Part shown: one piece after another, positions 7,232 through 13,728 of the stretch
Position numbering within the stretch: the first letter of the stretch is position 1
Layout of the letters: the number at the start of each line of letters is the position of its first letter
Origin: Bacteroidales bacterium UBA3290
GTDB taxonomy: Bacteria > Bacteroidota > Bacteroidia > Bacteroidales > UBA932
NCBI GenBank assembly: GCA_002361615.1
Contig: DETK01000028.1
Coordinates: 33,250-49,164 of the forward strand
Length of the DNA: 15,915 bases
Reading direction: 5' to 3'
The notes under the pieces: model-generated
What the model saw: only the letters and a program-made list of their open reading frames with translations
Database searches by the model: none
Told to the model about the DNA's origin: nothing
Translations under genes and position numbers: made by a program

Positions 7232-8263
7232 ATGAAACATTTTTACACTTATTTCATCTGCCTGCTGCTCGCGCTGAGCTGCGGAGCCCCCGACAAGAAT
7301 CCCCAGGACACCACACCCAAATCCGAGCCGGAAGACGAGAACGGACTCGCCATGGCCACCCTCTCCGTAATCAATATGCGCGAGAAGCCCGACTACGCTG
7401 CCGAACTCGGAACGCAGGCCCTGATGGGCACGCCAGTCAAGGTCCATTATCGCGACGGATACTGGGTCAACATCGAGACCCCCGACGGCTACAAAGCCTG
7501 GGTCAACGACATGGCCATCGTTCCGATCGACCAGCCGCGCCTCGACGCCTGGAAGACCTCCCGCCGCGTGGTCGTCACCAATTATTATACTTTCTTCGTC
7601 AACGCGCCCAGACCCGATGCCGCACACGTAAGCGACGCTGTCTGGGGCGACATCGTGGAAGCCACCGGCACGGCAGGCAACTATACAAAGGTCTCCCTCC
7701 CCGACGGACGGGAAGCCTACGTCCCCACAGCCGACGTGACGGATCTACGCACCTGGGTGGACAGCCGGAAGGCCGTCATTCCCGCCGATGCCCCGCAGAA
7801 AGACGTCGAGAAAGCACGCGCGCTGATTATCGAAACGGCCAAGACGTTCCTCGGTGTGCCTTACCTGTGGGCAGGTACTTCCATCAAAGGCGTGGACTGC
7901 AGCGGTTTCTCCAAGAGCGTCTATTTCCTCAACGGCTACATGCTCCTGCGCAACGCCTCGCAGCAGTACAAAACCGGTGAACCGGTCGATGTCTCACAGG
8001 GTCTGGACAACCTTCAGCCCGCCGACCTGGTCTTCTTCGGCCGCGAAGCCACGGAAGACAAGCCCGAACGCATCTCGCACGTGGCCATCTATCTCGGTGA
8101 CGGCAAGATCATCCACTCCTCGATGCTGGTCCGCATCAACTCGCTGGTTGAAGGAGAACCGGACTACTACGACCGCAAGCCCATCCGCGCCTGCCGCATC
8201 ATCGGCAACCAGGACTGCGGCAAGGGCGTCGTTTCCATCGCCGCGAGCGGCGTCTATTTTTAG
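7232..8263 (+). CDS. NlpC/P60 lipoprotein peptidase with SH3-like domains (murein peptide hydrolase)
   Basis: The product is 343 residues from ATG 7232, preceded by AAGGGAAA. The open frame extends upstream to 7127, but that extension covers the promoter. Residues 1-17 are a lipoprotein signal ending LALSC, with Cys17 as lipidation site, followed by a Pro/Glu/Asp-rich linker. Two SH3b-like segments (about 42-90 and 110-170) precede the NlpC/P60 domain (about 195-335). The catalytic set is visible: Cys223 in VDCSGF, His283 in SHVAIYLGDG and His295 in IIHSS. The layout resembles YkfC-type gamma-D-glutamyl-diamino acid endopeptidases, which release L-Ala-D-Glu from cell-wall peptides. The adjacent dipeptide epimerase supports that role strongly. 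It should sit on a membrane face in the envelope. Confidence 0.9.
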   Translation: MKHFYTYFICLLLALSCGAPDKNPQDTTPKSEPEDENGLAMATLSVINMREKPDYAAELGTQALMGTPVKVHYRDGYWVNIETPDGYKAWVNDMAIVPIDQPRLDAWKTSRRVVVTNYYTFFVNAPRPDAAHVSDAVWGDIVEATGTAGNYTKVSLPDGREAYVPTADVTDLRTWVDSRKAVIPADAPQKDVEKARALIIETAKTFLGVPYLWAGTSIKGVDCSGFSKSVYFLNGYMLLRNASQQYKTGEPVDVSQGLDNLQPADLVFFGREATEDKPERISHVAIYLGDGKIIHSSMLVRINSLVEGEPDYYDRKPIRACRIIGNQDCGKGVVSIAASGVYF

Positions 8264-8283
8264 ACATTTATCCAATTAATCAT

Positions 8284-9459
8284 ATGAGCGATCGCAGAAC
8301 ATTCCTCAAGACGGCGGGCCTGCTGACGGCCGGCGCCGCGATGTGGCACCCTTCCCAGCTCTTCGCCCGCAGTGCGGGAGCCGCCAAGAAGAAAACTGGC
8401 AGCAAGAAACTCGAACTTGCCTGGGAAGACTTCCAGGGTATCATGAAGTTCACCTTCACCATCTCGGGTTCTTCACGCACCACGACCCCTATCGTCATCA
8501 CCCGCCTCACCTGGGACGGCTACGAAGGCTACGGCGAGGCCGCCATGCCGCCGTATCTGGGAGAAACGCAGGCCTCGTGCCACGAATTCTACAAGAAGGT
8601 GGTCGACAACGTCCTCCCGAAGTTCGACAATCCGTTCCAGATTGAAGACATCATGGCCGCCGTCGACAAGGTCACGACCAACAACACCGCCGCCAAGGCT
8701 TCGATCGACATCGCCCTGCACGACCTGGTGGGCAACATCTTCGGCCAGCCGTGGTGGAAGATCTGGGGCTTCAACCCGAAAGACGCACCCTACACCTGCT
8801 ACACCATCGGCTACGATGCCTCCGACGAGATGGTCAATACCAAGATTACCGAAGCCTCGTGGAACAAGATCATCAAGGTGAAACTCGGTATGAGCGAAGC
8901 CGAGGACAAGCGCATGATCAACCTGATCCGCGCCCGCGACCAGCGCCCCATCGTAATCGACGCCAACCAGGGCTGGAAAGACAAATACTACGCCCTCGAC
9001 ATGATTCACTGGCTCGCCGAACGCGGCGTGGAGATGATCGAGCAGCCTATGAGCAAGCTGATGCTCGACGAAACCGCCTGGATCACCGAGCGCAGCCCGC
9101 TGCCCGTAATGGCCGATGAAAGCTGCCAGCGCATCTACGACATCCCGCGCCTGAAAGGCGCTTTCCACGGCATCAACATCAAGCTGATGAAGTGCACCGG
9201 CCTTTGGGAAGCCCGCCAGATGATTACGATGGCCGAGCAGAACCACATGAAGCTCATGGTCGGCTGCATGACCGAGACATCCGTAGCCATCTCCGCTGCC
9301 GCCCAGATTTCCCCGAAAGTCATCTGGGCCGACCTCGACGGCAACTACCTCCTGGGCAACGACTGCTTCGACGGCATGAAACTCGTGGACGGCCGCATCA
9401 CCCTCGAAGACAAACCCGGCCTCGGCCTGACCAAGAAACCGGGAATCATCTCGATTTGA
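8284..9459 (+). CDS. L-Ala-D/L-Glu dipeptide epimerase (enolase superfamily), Tat-exported
   Basis: It inverts the Glu centre of L-Ala-D-Glu so that ordinary peptidases can use the product. The protein has 391 residues. DRRTFLK at 3-9 and the following hydrophobic stretch to ARSAGA are a twin-arginine signal, so the enzyme is exported folded. Enolase-superfamily residues are present: KVK (Lys198, Lys200), metal ligands Asp226 (IDANQGW), Glu253 (IEQP) and Asp278 (ADES), and Lys300 opposite. The DLD at 351-353 is the DxD hallmark of dipeptide epimerases, which argues against muconate cycloisomerase, a common misannotation. It lies 20 bp after the peptidase gene and overlaps the next gene's ATG. 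Export matches the lipoprotein peptidase upstream, so the two steps probably happen outside the cytoplasm. Confidence 0.9.
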   Translation: MSDRRTFLKTAGLLTAGAAMWHPSQLFARSAGAAKKKTGSKKLELAWEDFQGIMKFTFTISGSSRTTTPIVITRLTWDGYEGYGEAAMPPYLGETQASCHEFYKKVVDNVLPKFDNPFQIEDIMAAVDKVTTNNTAAKASIDIALHDLVGNIFGQPWWKIWGFNPKDAPYTCYTIGYDASDEMVNTKITEASWNKIIKVKLGMSEAEDKRMINLIRARDQRPIVIDANQGWKDKYYALDMIHWLAERGVEMIEQPMSKLMLDETAWITERSPLPVMADESCQRIYDIPRLKGAFHGINIKLMKCTGLWEARQMITMAEQNHMKLMVGCMTETSVAISAAAQISPKVIWADLDGNYLLGNDCFDGMKLVDGRITLEDKPGLGLTKKPGIISI

Positions 9460-9522
9460 TGAGTACCTCAAAAAAACGGCAAGAAAATCTCTTTTAACCA
9501 CACCTGGGGCGGACCGCTCCAG

Positions 9523-10026
9523 GTGTGCGGTAAAGGGACAGTCCACGCGAAAGACCTGGAGGTCGATCACGACGGCTACCGGGGCGTCGCATTCTGCAAG
9601 GGTATCACCGAGGTAGGCCCCGGCGTCCTGGAAGCGTTCCTGCAGCTGGATTACATCGTCATCCACTATTCGGTCAAAGCCATTGCCGTCAGCCCGGAGC
9701 TGGCCGCGAGGCTGCGCAAACGGAAGGTGCTCGTGCGCGGCTGGTACGACAGCTACGGCGAGCGGTTTGCCCGGGAGCACGGCCTGGAATTCCGCATCAA
9801 CGAGCAGGGAAAACCCTACCGCTTCTACGACGACATCTGCACCGGCTGGGCCGCGAGCAACAACGGCGGCGGCACCTACGAGCGCGAACTCGACGAAAAC
9901 TTCTACAAAGGCGAAACCCTCGAAACCTTCGCCGAATGGTTCACCCGCTTCCGCAACGACATCCTCCGCAACGAAGACCTCGCCTACTATTTCATGACCG
10001 CCCAGAAAAGAGGACACGGCTGCTGA
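9523..10026 (+). CDS. protein of unknown function, 5' end out of frame
   Basis: I do not recognise this family. The frame closes at TGA 10024-10026 and is open back to 9463, but its first usable start is GTG 9523 (167 aa). A better natural start, ATG 9459, overlaps the epimerase stop as ATGA, yet reads only 12 codons before a stop. One base fewer in the seven-A run at 9470-9476 would join that ATG to the long frame, giving 188 residues beginning MSTSKNGKKISFNHTWGG. No signal peptide or membrane segment is visible. The product is mixed alpha/beta with many aromatic residues. Position suggests a link to murein peptide use, nothing more. The true gene is probably 9459-10026, with either a sequencing/assembly indel or slippage. 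Confidence 0.6.
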   Translation: MCGKGTVHAKDLEVDHDGYRGVAFCKGITEVGPGVLEAFLQLDYIVIHYSVKAIAVSPELAARLRKRKVLVRGWYDSYGERFAREHGLEFRINEQGKPYRFYDDICTGWAASNNGGGTYERELDENFYKGETLETFAEWFTRFRNDILRNEDLAYYFMTAQKRGHGC

Positions 10027-10196
10027 CCCTTTTCCTGCTCTTTTCCGCCTCAACCCTGTTGGCGCAGACGCCCATCACCCATGCGCAATATCTGGCACAC
10101 ATCGATTCTTTGCAGGAAGTGCGCATCCTGGCCGCTCGTGCCGTCCCTCTGCGCTGCAATGTACGCATCAGTCTATCAGCTCATTACGCAAGGTGA
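10005..10196 (+). pseudogene. possible 5' remnant of a secreted-protein gene
   Basis: In this frame, partly overlapping the end of the preceding gene, the bases encode KRTRLLTLFLLFSASTLLAQ, which is a good signal peptide ending in the Leu-Ala-Gln common in Bacteroidetes. About 38 further residues follow before TGA 10194-10196, which lies in the left arm of a hairpin. There is no nearby ATG, GTG or TTG in frame. It may be the head of a gene cut off by the hairpin element. Chance is also possible. Confidence 0.3.
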
Positions 10197-10224
10197 TCCC
10201 CCTCTTTTCAAGGGGGATCACCTT
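10190..10224. terminator. perfect 14-bp hairpin between convergent genes
   Basis: AAGGTGATCCCCCT (10190-10203) pairs perfectly with AGGGGGATCACCTT (10211-10224) around a 7-base loop. It lies between the plus-strand gene ending at 10026 and the minus-strand gene ending at 10279, as a two-way terminator would. No T-run follows on either strand, so it could instead be a REP-like repeat. Confidence 0.45.
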
Positions 10225-10278
10225 CTGTAAACACCTGACTATCAGCTGCGTCCGTTGCAGGCCGCCGAAAAGCGCCGA

Positions 10279-10680
10279 TTACTTCTTGCGGTAATAGACG
10301 GTGTTGAAGCTGAGAATGTTTCGCGTAGCGGGATCGTAAACGTAGGTGTTGCGTGTCTGGGCGCCGACTTCGGTCGCAGCGTCATAGATGCGGTTGCCGC
10401 GGATGACGTAGGGGTATTCCAGATAATCGTTTTCATAGATCCAACGGATGTTGCCGTCTTCCGTAAGGACAAAGCGGGAATCGACGGTGCCGGCGACCTC
10501 GGCGTAAGTCAGGGCCGGGGCAGGCGCGGAGCTCAGGTGGAAGAGTTCCTCCCAGCCGACCACGTCGGGCCTCCCGACCGGGGAGACCTTCATGAGCTGC
10601 GGCTGCGCGCCGAGCGAAACCACGCCCGCCACCAGCAACCCGGCCACCATCGCGGCCGCAAAGAGAATTCTTCTTGCCAT
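10279..10680 (-). CDS. small secreted protein of unknown function
   Basis: The product is 133 residues. The first 26 (MARRILF then a run of Ala, Val, Leu and Gly, ending SLGAQ) form a clear Sec signal peptide, leaving about 107 residues in the envelope or outside. The mature part has repeated aromatic pairs in its second half (RWIYENDYLEYPYVI, NTYVYDPATRN) that suggest beta strands. There are no cysteines, so it is not a lipoprotein. I do not recognise the family. It stands alone: the nearest genes are more than 250 bp away on one side and over 1.7 kb on the other. Its codon use resembles the neighbouring host genes, so it looks intact and native. Confidence 0.7.
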   Translation of the reverse strand: MARRILFAAAMVAGLLVAGVVSLGAQPQLMKVSPVGRPDVVGWEELFHLSSAPAPALTYAEVAGTVDSRFVLTEDGNIRWIYENDYLEYPYVIRGNRIYDAATEVGAQTRNTYVYDPATRNILSFNTVYYRKK

Positions 10681-10761
10681 GGGATTCAGAGAGTTGGTCG
10701 GTTAAAATTACGAAAAAACAAGCTATTCTCCGGGAATAATTCTTCAGCTTTGTTCCTACCA

Positions 10762-10843
10762 TCCTCATATAGCCCCCTCAGTGAGGACGGCAACGCTAAG
10801 ACATCAGCCATCCTCAAAACAGGGCTTCCTTGAGGATGGCTGA
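10762..10843. repeat. cluster of TCCTCA/TGAGGA hairpins
   Basis: TCAGCCATCCTCAA (10804-10817) pairs perfectly with TTGAGGATGGCTGA (10830-10843) around a 12-base loop. Just before it, TCCTCA (10762) and TGAGGA (10782) form a second pair, and CCTCAGTGAGG (10776-10786) is a small palindrome. The same hexamer recurs in both orientations, as in REP-like repeats. It lies upstream of the 10680 gene start and could be in its leader, or unrelated to it. Confidence 0.5.
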
Positions 10844-10912
10844 CTAGTTCGATAGCGGCCATAAAAAAGGGATCACCGCCAAAATCGGGTGGGCAGGAAT
10901 TGTCCACCAGTC

Positions 10913-11244
10913 GTTGTTTTCGTTTCCTCTGGGACGGGTGTTGAAGGCTGCTCCTCATGACTAGGGGCAGGGGCTAAGTGTTTACTGGGGCTCTGCCCCA
11001 AACCCTGCCGCTACGACCGGCTATTGCACAAGGCTTTCCCGCTCGGTCTCCGCTAGCGACTGATGCCGCTTTTCGCTTCATGCCCTTGACGGCGAACAGC
11101 TCCCTTTTAGCCGTCACAAGTGACGCATAACACTCGCAGAACCTGCGCCGTCACGAGACGGGCACTCACTCGCTAGCCACTTTCCTGCCCCTTACGCAAA
11201 TCGTCGCATCCTTCAACACCCGTCCCGCCGGAAACGCAATCAAC
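10913..11244. mobile_element. 332-bp inverted-repeat element without transposase (MITE-like)
   Basis: Bases 10913-10947 and 11210-11244 are inverted copies over 35 bp with 5 mismatches. The inner 17 bp, GGGACGGGTGTTGAAGG, are identical. A further matching word, GGGGCAGG, lies 16-18 bp inside each arm (10964-10971, and complement at 11183-11190). The interior has no credible coding frame but carries strong small hairpins: GGGGCTCTGCCCC (10987-10999) nested inside GGCAGGG/CCCTGCC (10966-11009), a stem at about 11120-11135, and another at about 11150-11165. This is the form of a non-autonomous transposable element or a structured RNA locus. I see no obvious target duplication. Confidence 0.45.
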
Positions 11245-11281
11245 CAGCGAGCGCAAACACGCATGATGTGGGTGCGGCGTC

Positions 11282-11397
11282 GGACGCTCAGTCCATCGTT
11301 CATTCATCTCGTGGATTGTGCGTCCGGAAATGGGGCTTTGCGATGATAATCTTGGACGCTCAATCCACGAGACGGCGTATCCATGGACCGAGCGTCC
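11282..11397. repeat. two 44-bp units in inverted orientation, four copies of GGACGCTCAATCCA-like word
   Basis: A word close to GGACGCTCAATCCA occurs four times in alternating orientation, at 11282-11296, 11308-11325 (complement), 11354-11371 and 11383-11397 (complement). The outer pair matches at 14 of 15 bases and the inner pair at 17 of 18. Each 44-bp unit (11282-11325 and 11354-11397) has conserved ends and an unrelated 11-bp middle; the spacings are exactly symmetric. The whole can fold into a 116-bp cruciform. Confidence 0.65.
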
Positions 11398-11406
11398 AGC
11401 AAGGCG

Positions 11407-11447
11407 GCGCACAATGCCAGCAAGGCAGCGCACAAGGTAGCGCACAA
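11407..11447 (+). repeat. short direct repeats of GCGCACAA
   Basis: GCGCACAA occurs at 11407, 11428 and 11440 within an AGCAAGGC-rich stretch directly after the 44-bp units. It looks like low-complexity expansion; I see no function. Confidence 0.4.
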
Positions 11448-11552
11448 CACCAGCCCAGCCACCAGCCGCTCGCATACCATCATCCCGCGGTTGCCCGTGC
11501 GGATCTTCTCCCCATTTCGGCAGACAGCCGCAGAAGGTCGAATCTTAAATAG

Positions 11553-11674
11553 TTGATAATCAGATGTTTTTGTTTTCGGTTCTTGCGCCAGCAGCCGAAA
11601 TCGAGCATAGCCGCAAGAATTCGAAATCGTCATCCTTGATAATCAAACGTTTACGTATTCTTTCTTGCGGCTGC
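11553..11674 (+). repeat. diverged direct repeat, about 40 bp, 83 bp apart
   Basis: Copies at 11553-11592 and 11636-11674 share TTGATAATCA, a GTTT word and TTCTTGCG in the same order, roughly three quarters identical with one gap. Between them CCGCAAGAA (11611-11619) is complementary to the TTCTTGCGG of the second copy, so the stretch can also fold. No coding frame here is credible. Confidence 0.45.
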
Positions 11675-12041
11675 TTGGCCGGCCAACTTTTATTCGCTTC
11701 TGATGGTAGCGGTTCTGCAAAGTACCAGCAGGGCTTTCCTCGGACGGAAACGTACTGGTCCTTAACATCCCGCCCTGATCTACCATCTCCCCACCCACTT
11801 TGCCGCTGATCCCTTTTAGGAATCTCGTCTTGCCAGTGAGGATTTCTGACAGGGTTGCTCATTTGCGACGTGAAAAGCGAATGGCCTTTATAGAGGCTTC
11901 ACATGTATTTGCTCCTCTGTTTGCTCTTGCTCATAGCTTTTTCATTGGTCAAAGTTTGTTTCTGCCCGGTGTACGATACCGGGATGGCACGGGGATTCAA
12001 ATAATAATCTCTGATATGCAAAATCATTCCTCCTAAATCAA
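11675..12041. other. non-coding stretch, no recognisable gene
   Basis: Short frames exist on both strands but none has a recognisable motif, signal peptide or host-like codon use. The composition turns AT-richer from about 11880 onward and stays so to about 12410, in contrast to the GC-rich genes on either side. It is probably decayed or acquired DNA. Confidence 0.4.
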
Positions 12042-12079
12042 CATTCCACCCTCCTACAGGTTTGTAGGAGGGTGGAATG
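12042..12079 (-). terminator. perfect 17-bp hairpin after the FISUMP fragment
   Basis: CATTCCACCCTCCTACA (12042-12058) pairs without mismatch with 12063-12079 around a 4-base loop. It begins 22 bp past the stop codon of the minus-strand fragment, the usual place for a terminator. Downstream on that strand the bases are only moderately T-rich (TTGATTT). Confidence 0.55.
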
Positions 12080-12100
12080 CTAGCGTATTCAAGCAATTGA

Positions 12101-12433
12101 TTACTTTGGTTTAACCAATCGTACAGTGTACCTGAAATTAGAAGTCGACGATTGTGGTACGACTTCAAAAGAATTGACCCATCTGAAGCGATATCCCATT
12201 ATTTCATACGGTGACGTCGAAGTAATCGACGACTTTGACCAATAACCTGCTTGCATACCTGTAAGGTGTGATCCATTATCATTATTGTATCCACCTGCAT
12301 CCGGCAAGAAGATCGAATTATGATTTGTCTTGGACGTTAATCGGAACCCGGATACCCCATATCCTGATCTACCCGTTGAAGACAATTTCACAACTTGCCG
12401 CGAGGCATTTATCTTCCATTCGGAGCCACTGCC
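12101..12433 (-). pseudogene. C-terminal fragment of a FISUMP-domain protein
   Basis: About 110 residues up to TAA 12101-12103 look like the end of the FISUMP domain (Fibrobacter succinogenes major paralogous domain) of surface proteins. The segment GFRLTSKTNHNSIFLPDAGG is the core signature, followed by GYWSKSS and a final RYTVRLVK, matching the usual WSS and SVRPV elements. The frame continues upstream to 12679, but beyond about 12433 it is only the complement of the AraC gene. There is no start codon, signal peptide or the N-terminal domains such proteins carry, so this is a 5'-truncated remnant. It is AT-richer than its neighbours. Confidence 0.65.
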
Positions 12434-12923
12434 AAAGGCCGCTCTCCCCTGGTGGGCATGGATGACCGGAGTACTGCTTCTGGGCGGACTCACGTGCGGA
12501 ACCGTTGTCACGGTCAAGCGCAGGCTAAGCCGTCCGGAGCCTTCCGGCGAAGCGGAACCGGAGCCCGGACGCAATCCTTCGCTGGCGGAGCAGATTTCCC
12601 GGCTCATCGAAGAAGAAGAGTTATACAAGCGCAAGGACCTGCGGATTGCCGATGTGGCTTCAGCCCTGGCCACCAACAAGACTTACGTGAGCACGATAAT
12701 CAACAATATCTCCGGAATGGGATTTTCAAAGCTCATCAACGGGCACCGTGTCCGGCATGCCCAAGCCATGATGCGTGAGCACCCGGAGATGCCCCTCGCT
12801 GACGTGGCCGACGCGTCGGGATTCTCCTCCATGACCACCTTCCGCCGCAATTTCAAAGCCGTCACCGGAATGAATCCGGCAGAGTGGAAAGCCATAGACT
12901 CCGATACCGGAAAGATCCCTTGA
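12411..12923 (+). pseudogene. 5'-truncated membrane-linked AraC-family regulator
   Basis: The recognisable protein starts near 12426 (PLPKAALPWWAW). It has one hydrophobic segment (about 12450-12515) and a basic stop-transfer KRRL. A linker rich in Glu and Pro leads to a complete AraC helix-turn-helix domain: DLRIADVASAL, KTYVSTIINN, FSKLINGHRVRHA, PLADVADASGFSSMTTFRRNFK and the final GMNPAEWK. Such Bacteroidetes regulators normally have a long sensor or TPR region before the membrane segment; here it is missing and replaced by the opposed FISUMP fragment. The frame is open back to a TTG at 12330, and ATG 12462 could still start a 153-residue anchored DNA-binding protein, so a residual product is possible. 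Confidence 0.7.
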
Positions 12924-12943
12924 TTCACTATGCGTTCATGGAC

Positions 12944-13531
12944 TTATTTCACCGTCTCGGGAATTTTGAAGGTGGAGGCGGGAATTTTGATGTTCTCCTC
13001 GAACAGGGTGACCATCATGTCGTTGTTAGCGCCGAGAGCGCCGCGGGTCTCCATTTTCAGGATGATGCCCTGCCAGATCCACACTTTGTTGCTGATCGTG
13101 CGCAGCAGGGACTTCGTCTTGTAGGAATAGACCGTGCAGGTCCTGCCGAAGACATCTTCGGTGCCGAGTTTCTCGATCTTGTTCGCCTTCAGGTAGGCCT
13201 CGTCCGGATCCAGAAGATTGAGGCCCGGGCCGGACTCGGTCATCTTGGCCTCATCCTTCTTCGCGTCGTCAATCCATGCATTGGTGTAAACCTTGCCGTC
13301 GCGCATCAGGACCTCGGTCTGGTAGTTTCCCATGCCTTCCATCATGATCTGGTCATATTGCTTGCGAGTCTTGCCGTAGTCATCGAACCAGACCTCGTTG
13401 TATTGCATGCCGCCACTGGTCCGGGTTTCATATTTCAGGTGTCCGGATTTGATGCCGTATGTGTTGCTTTGGGCGTGGAGTGCCGTCATGCCCAGTATCA
13501 GGCACGCAGCGGCGAGGAAAAAATTTTTCAT
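12944..13531 (-). CDS. secreted protein, DUF4412/LolA-like
   Basis: The product is 195 residues. The first 21 (MKNFFLAAACLILGMTALHAQ) are a Sec signal peptide; the Cys at position 10 is inside the hydrophobic core, so it is not a lipoprotein. The mature part alternates short strands (YETRTSGGMQYNEVWFDDYGK, VWIWQGIILKMETRG) and ends IPASTFKIPETVK. That ending and the strand pattern resemble DUF4412 and outer-membrane-lipoprotein-sorting (LolA-like) proteins, which have an open beta barrel that binds lipid. This is pattern memory, not a proven match. It converges on the AraC remnant (20 bp between stops) and has its own promoter upstream. Confidence 0.65.
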   Translation of the reverse strand: MKNFFLAAACLILGMTALHAQSNTYGIKSGHLKYETRTSGGMQYNEVWFDDYGKTRKQYDQIMMEGMGNYQTEVLMRDGKVYTNAWIDDAKKDEAKMTESGPGLNLLDPDEAYLKANKIEKLGTEDVFGRTCTVYSYKTKSLLRTISNKVWIWQGIILKMETRGALGANNDMMVTLFEENIKIPASTFKIPETVK

Positions 13532-13552
13532 GTGTGTTATTGTTTGTTATGG

Positions 13553-13584
13553 CGAAGATAATGATAAAACAAGACACTTGCAAA
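13553..13584 (-). promoter_or_regulatory. Bacteroidetes-type promoter for the 13531 gene
   Basis: On the minus strand TTTG (13581-13584), 20 bp, then TATCTTCG (13553-13560) fits TTTG-N20-TAnnTTTG with one mismatch. It lies 21 bp before the ATG of the secreted protein. Confidence 0.55.
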
Positions 13585-13695
13585 TGCCGGTACGACCGAT
13601 ATGGCCCCGGAGCCCGGGAAAGCGCTCGGAGCGTGCATAAGGGTCTTGAGACAGGGACAATATGTACGCGAAATGGATATTTGCGGAAAAATGCT

Positions 13696-13703
13696 TATCT
13701 TTG
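13696..13703 (+). promoter_or_regulatory. -7 box for the small gene before rpsO
   Basis: TATCTTTG matches TAnnTTTG and ends 25 bp before the ATG at 13729. A TTTG lies 12 bp upstream (13680-13683), too close for a normal -33 box, so only the -7 part is convincing. Confidence 0.5.
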
Positions 13704-13728
13704 CGCCGAAGTAAAATAAAGAAAGACA

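Noticed and set aside
9459..9497. Programmed -1 frameshift at the A-run
   Set aside because: Joining the two frames needs a +1 shift (one base fewer), not -1, so the classic slippery-site mechanism does not fit; an indel or transcript slippage is more likely.
10686..10958. 90-residue minus-strand frame
   Set aside because: It reads straight through the TCCTCA hairpins, has no motif or signal peptide, and looks like a chance frame.
11173..11633. Overlapping 100-109 residue frames on the minus strand and a 94-residue frame on the plus strand
   Set aside because: They translate the 44-bp units and GCGCACAA repeats in several frames, giving low-complexity sequence without family features.
11282..11674. 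CRISPR array
   Set aside because: The repeats alternate in orientation, the two 44-bp units are the only full copies, spacing is not repeat-spacer-like, and no cas gene is present.
11899..12168. 89-residue minus-strand frame
   Set aside because: It crosses the perfect 17-bp hairpin and overlaps the better supported FISUMP frame.
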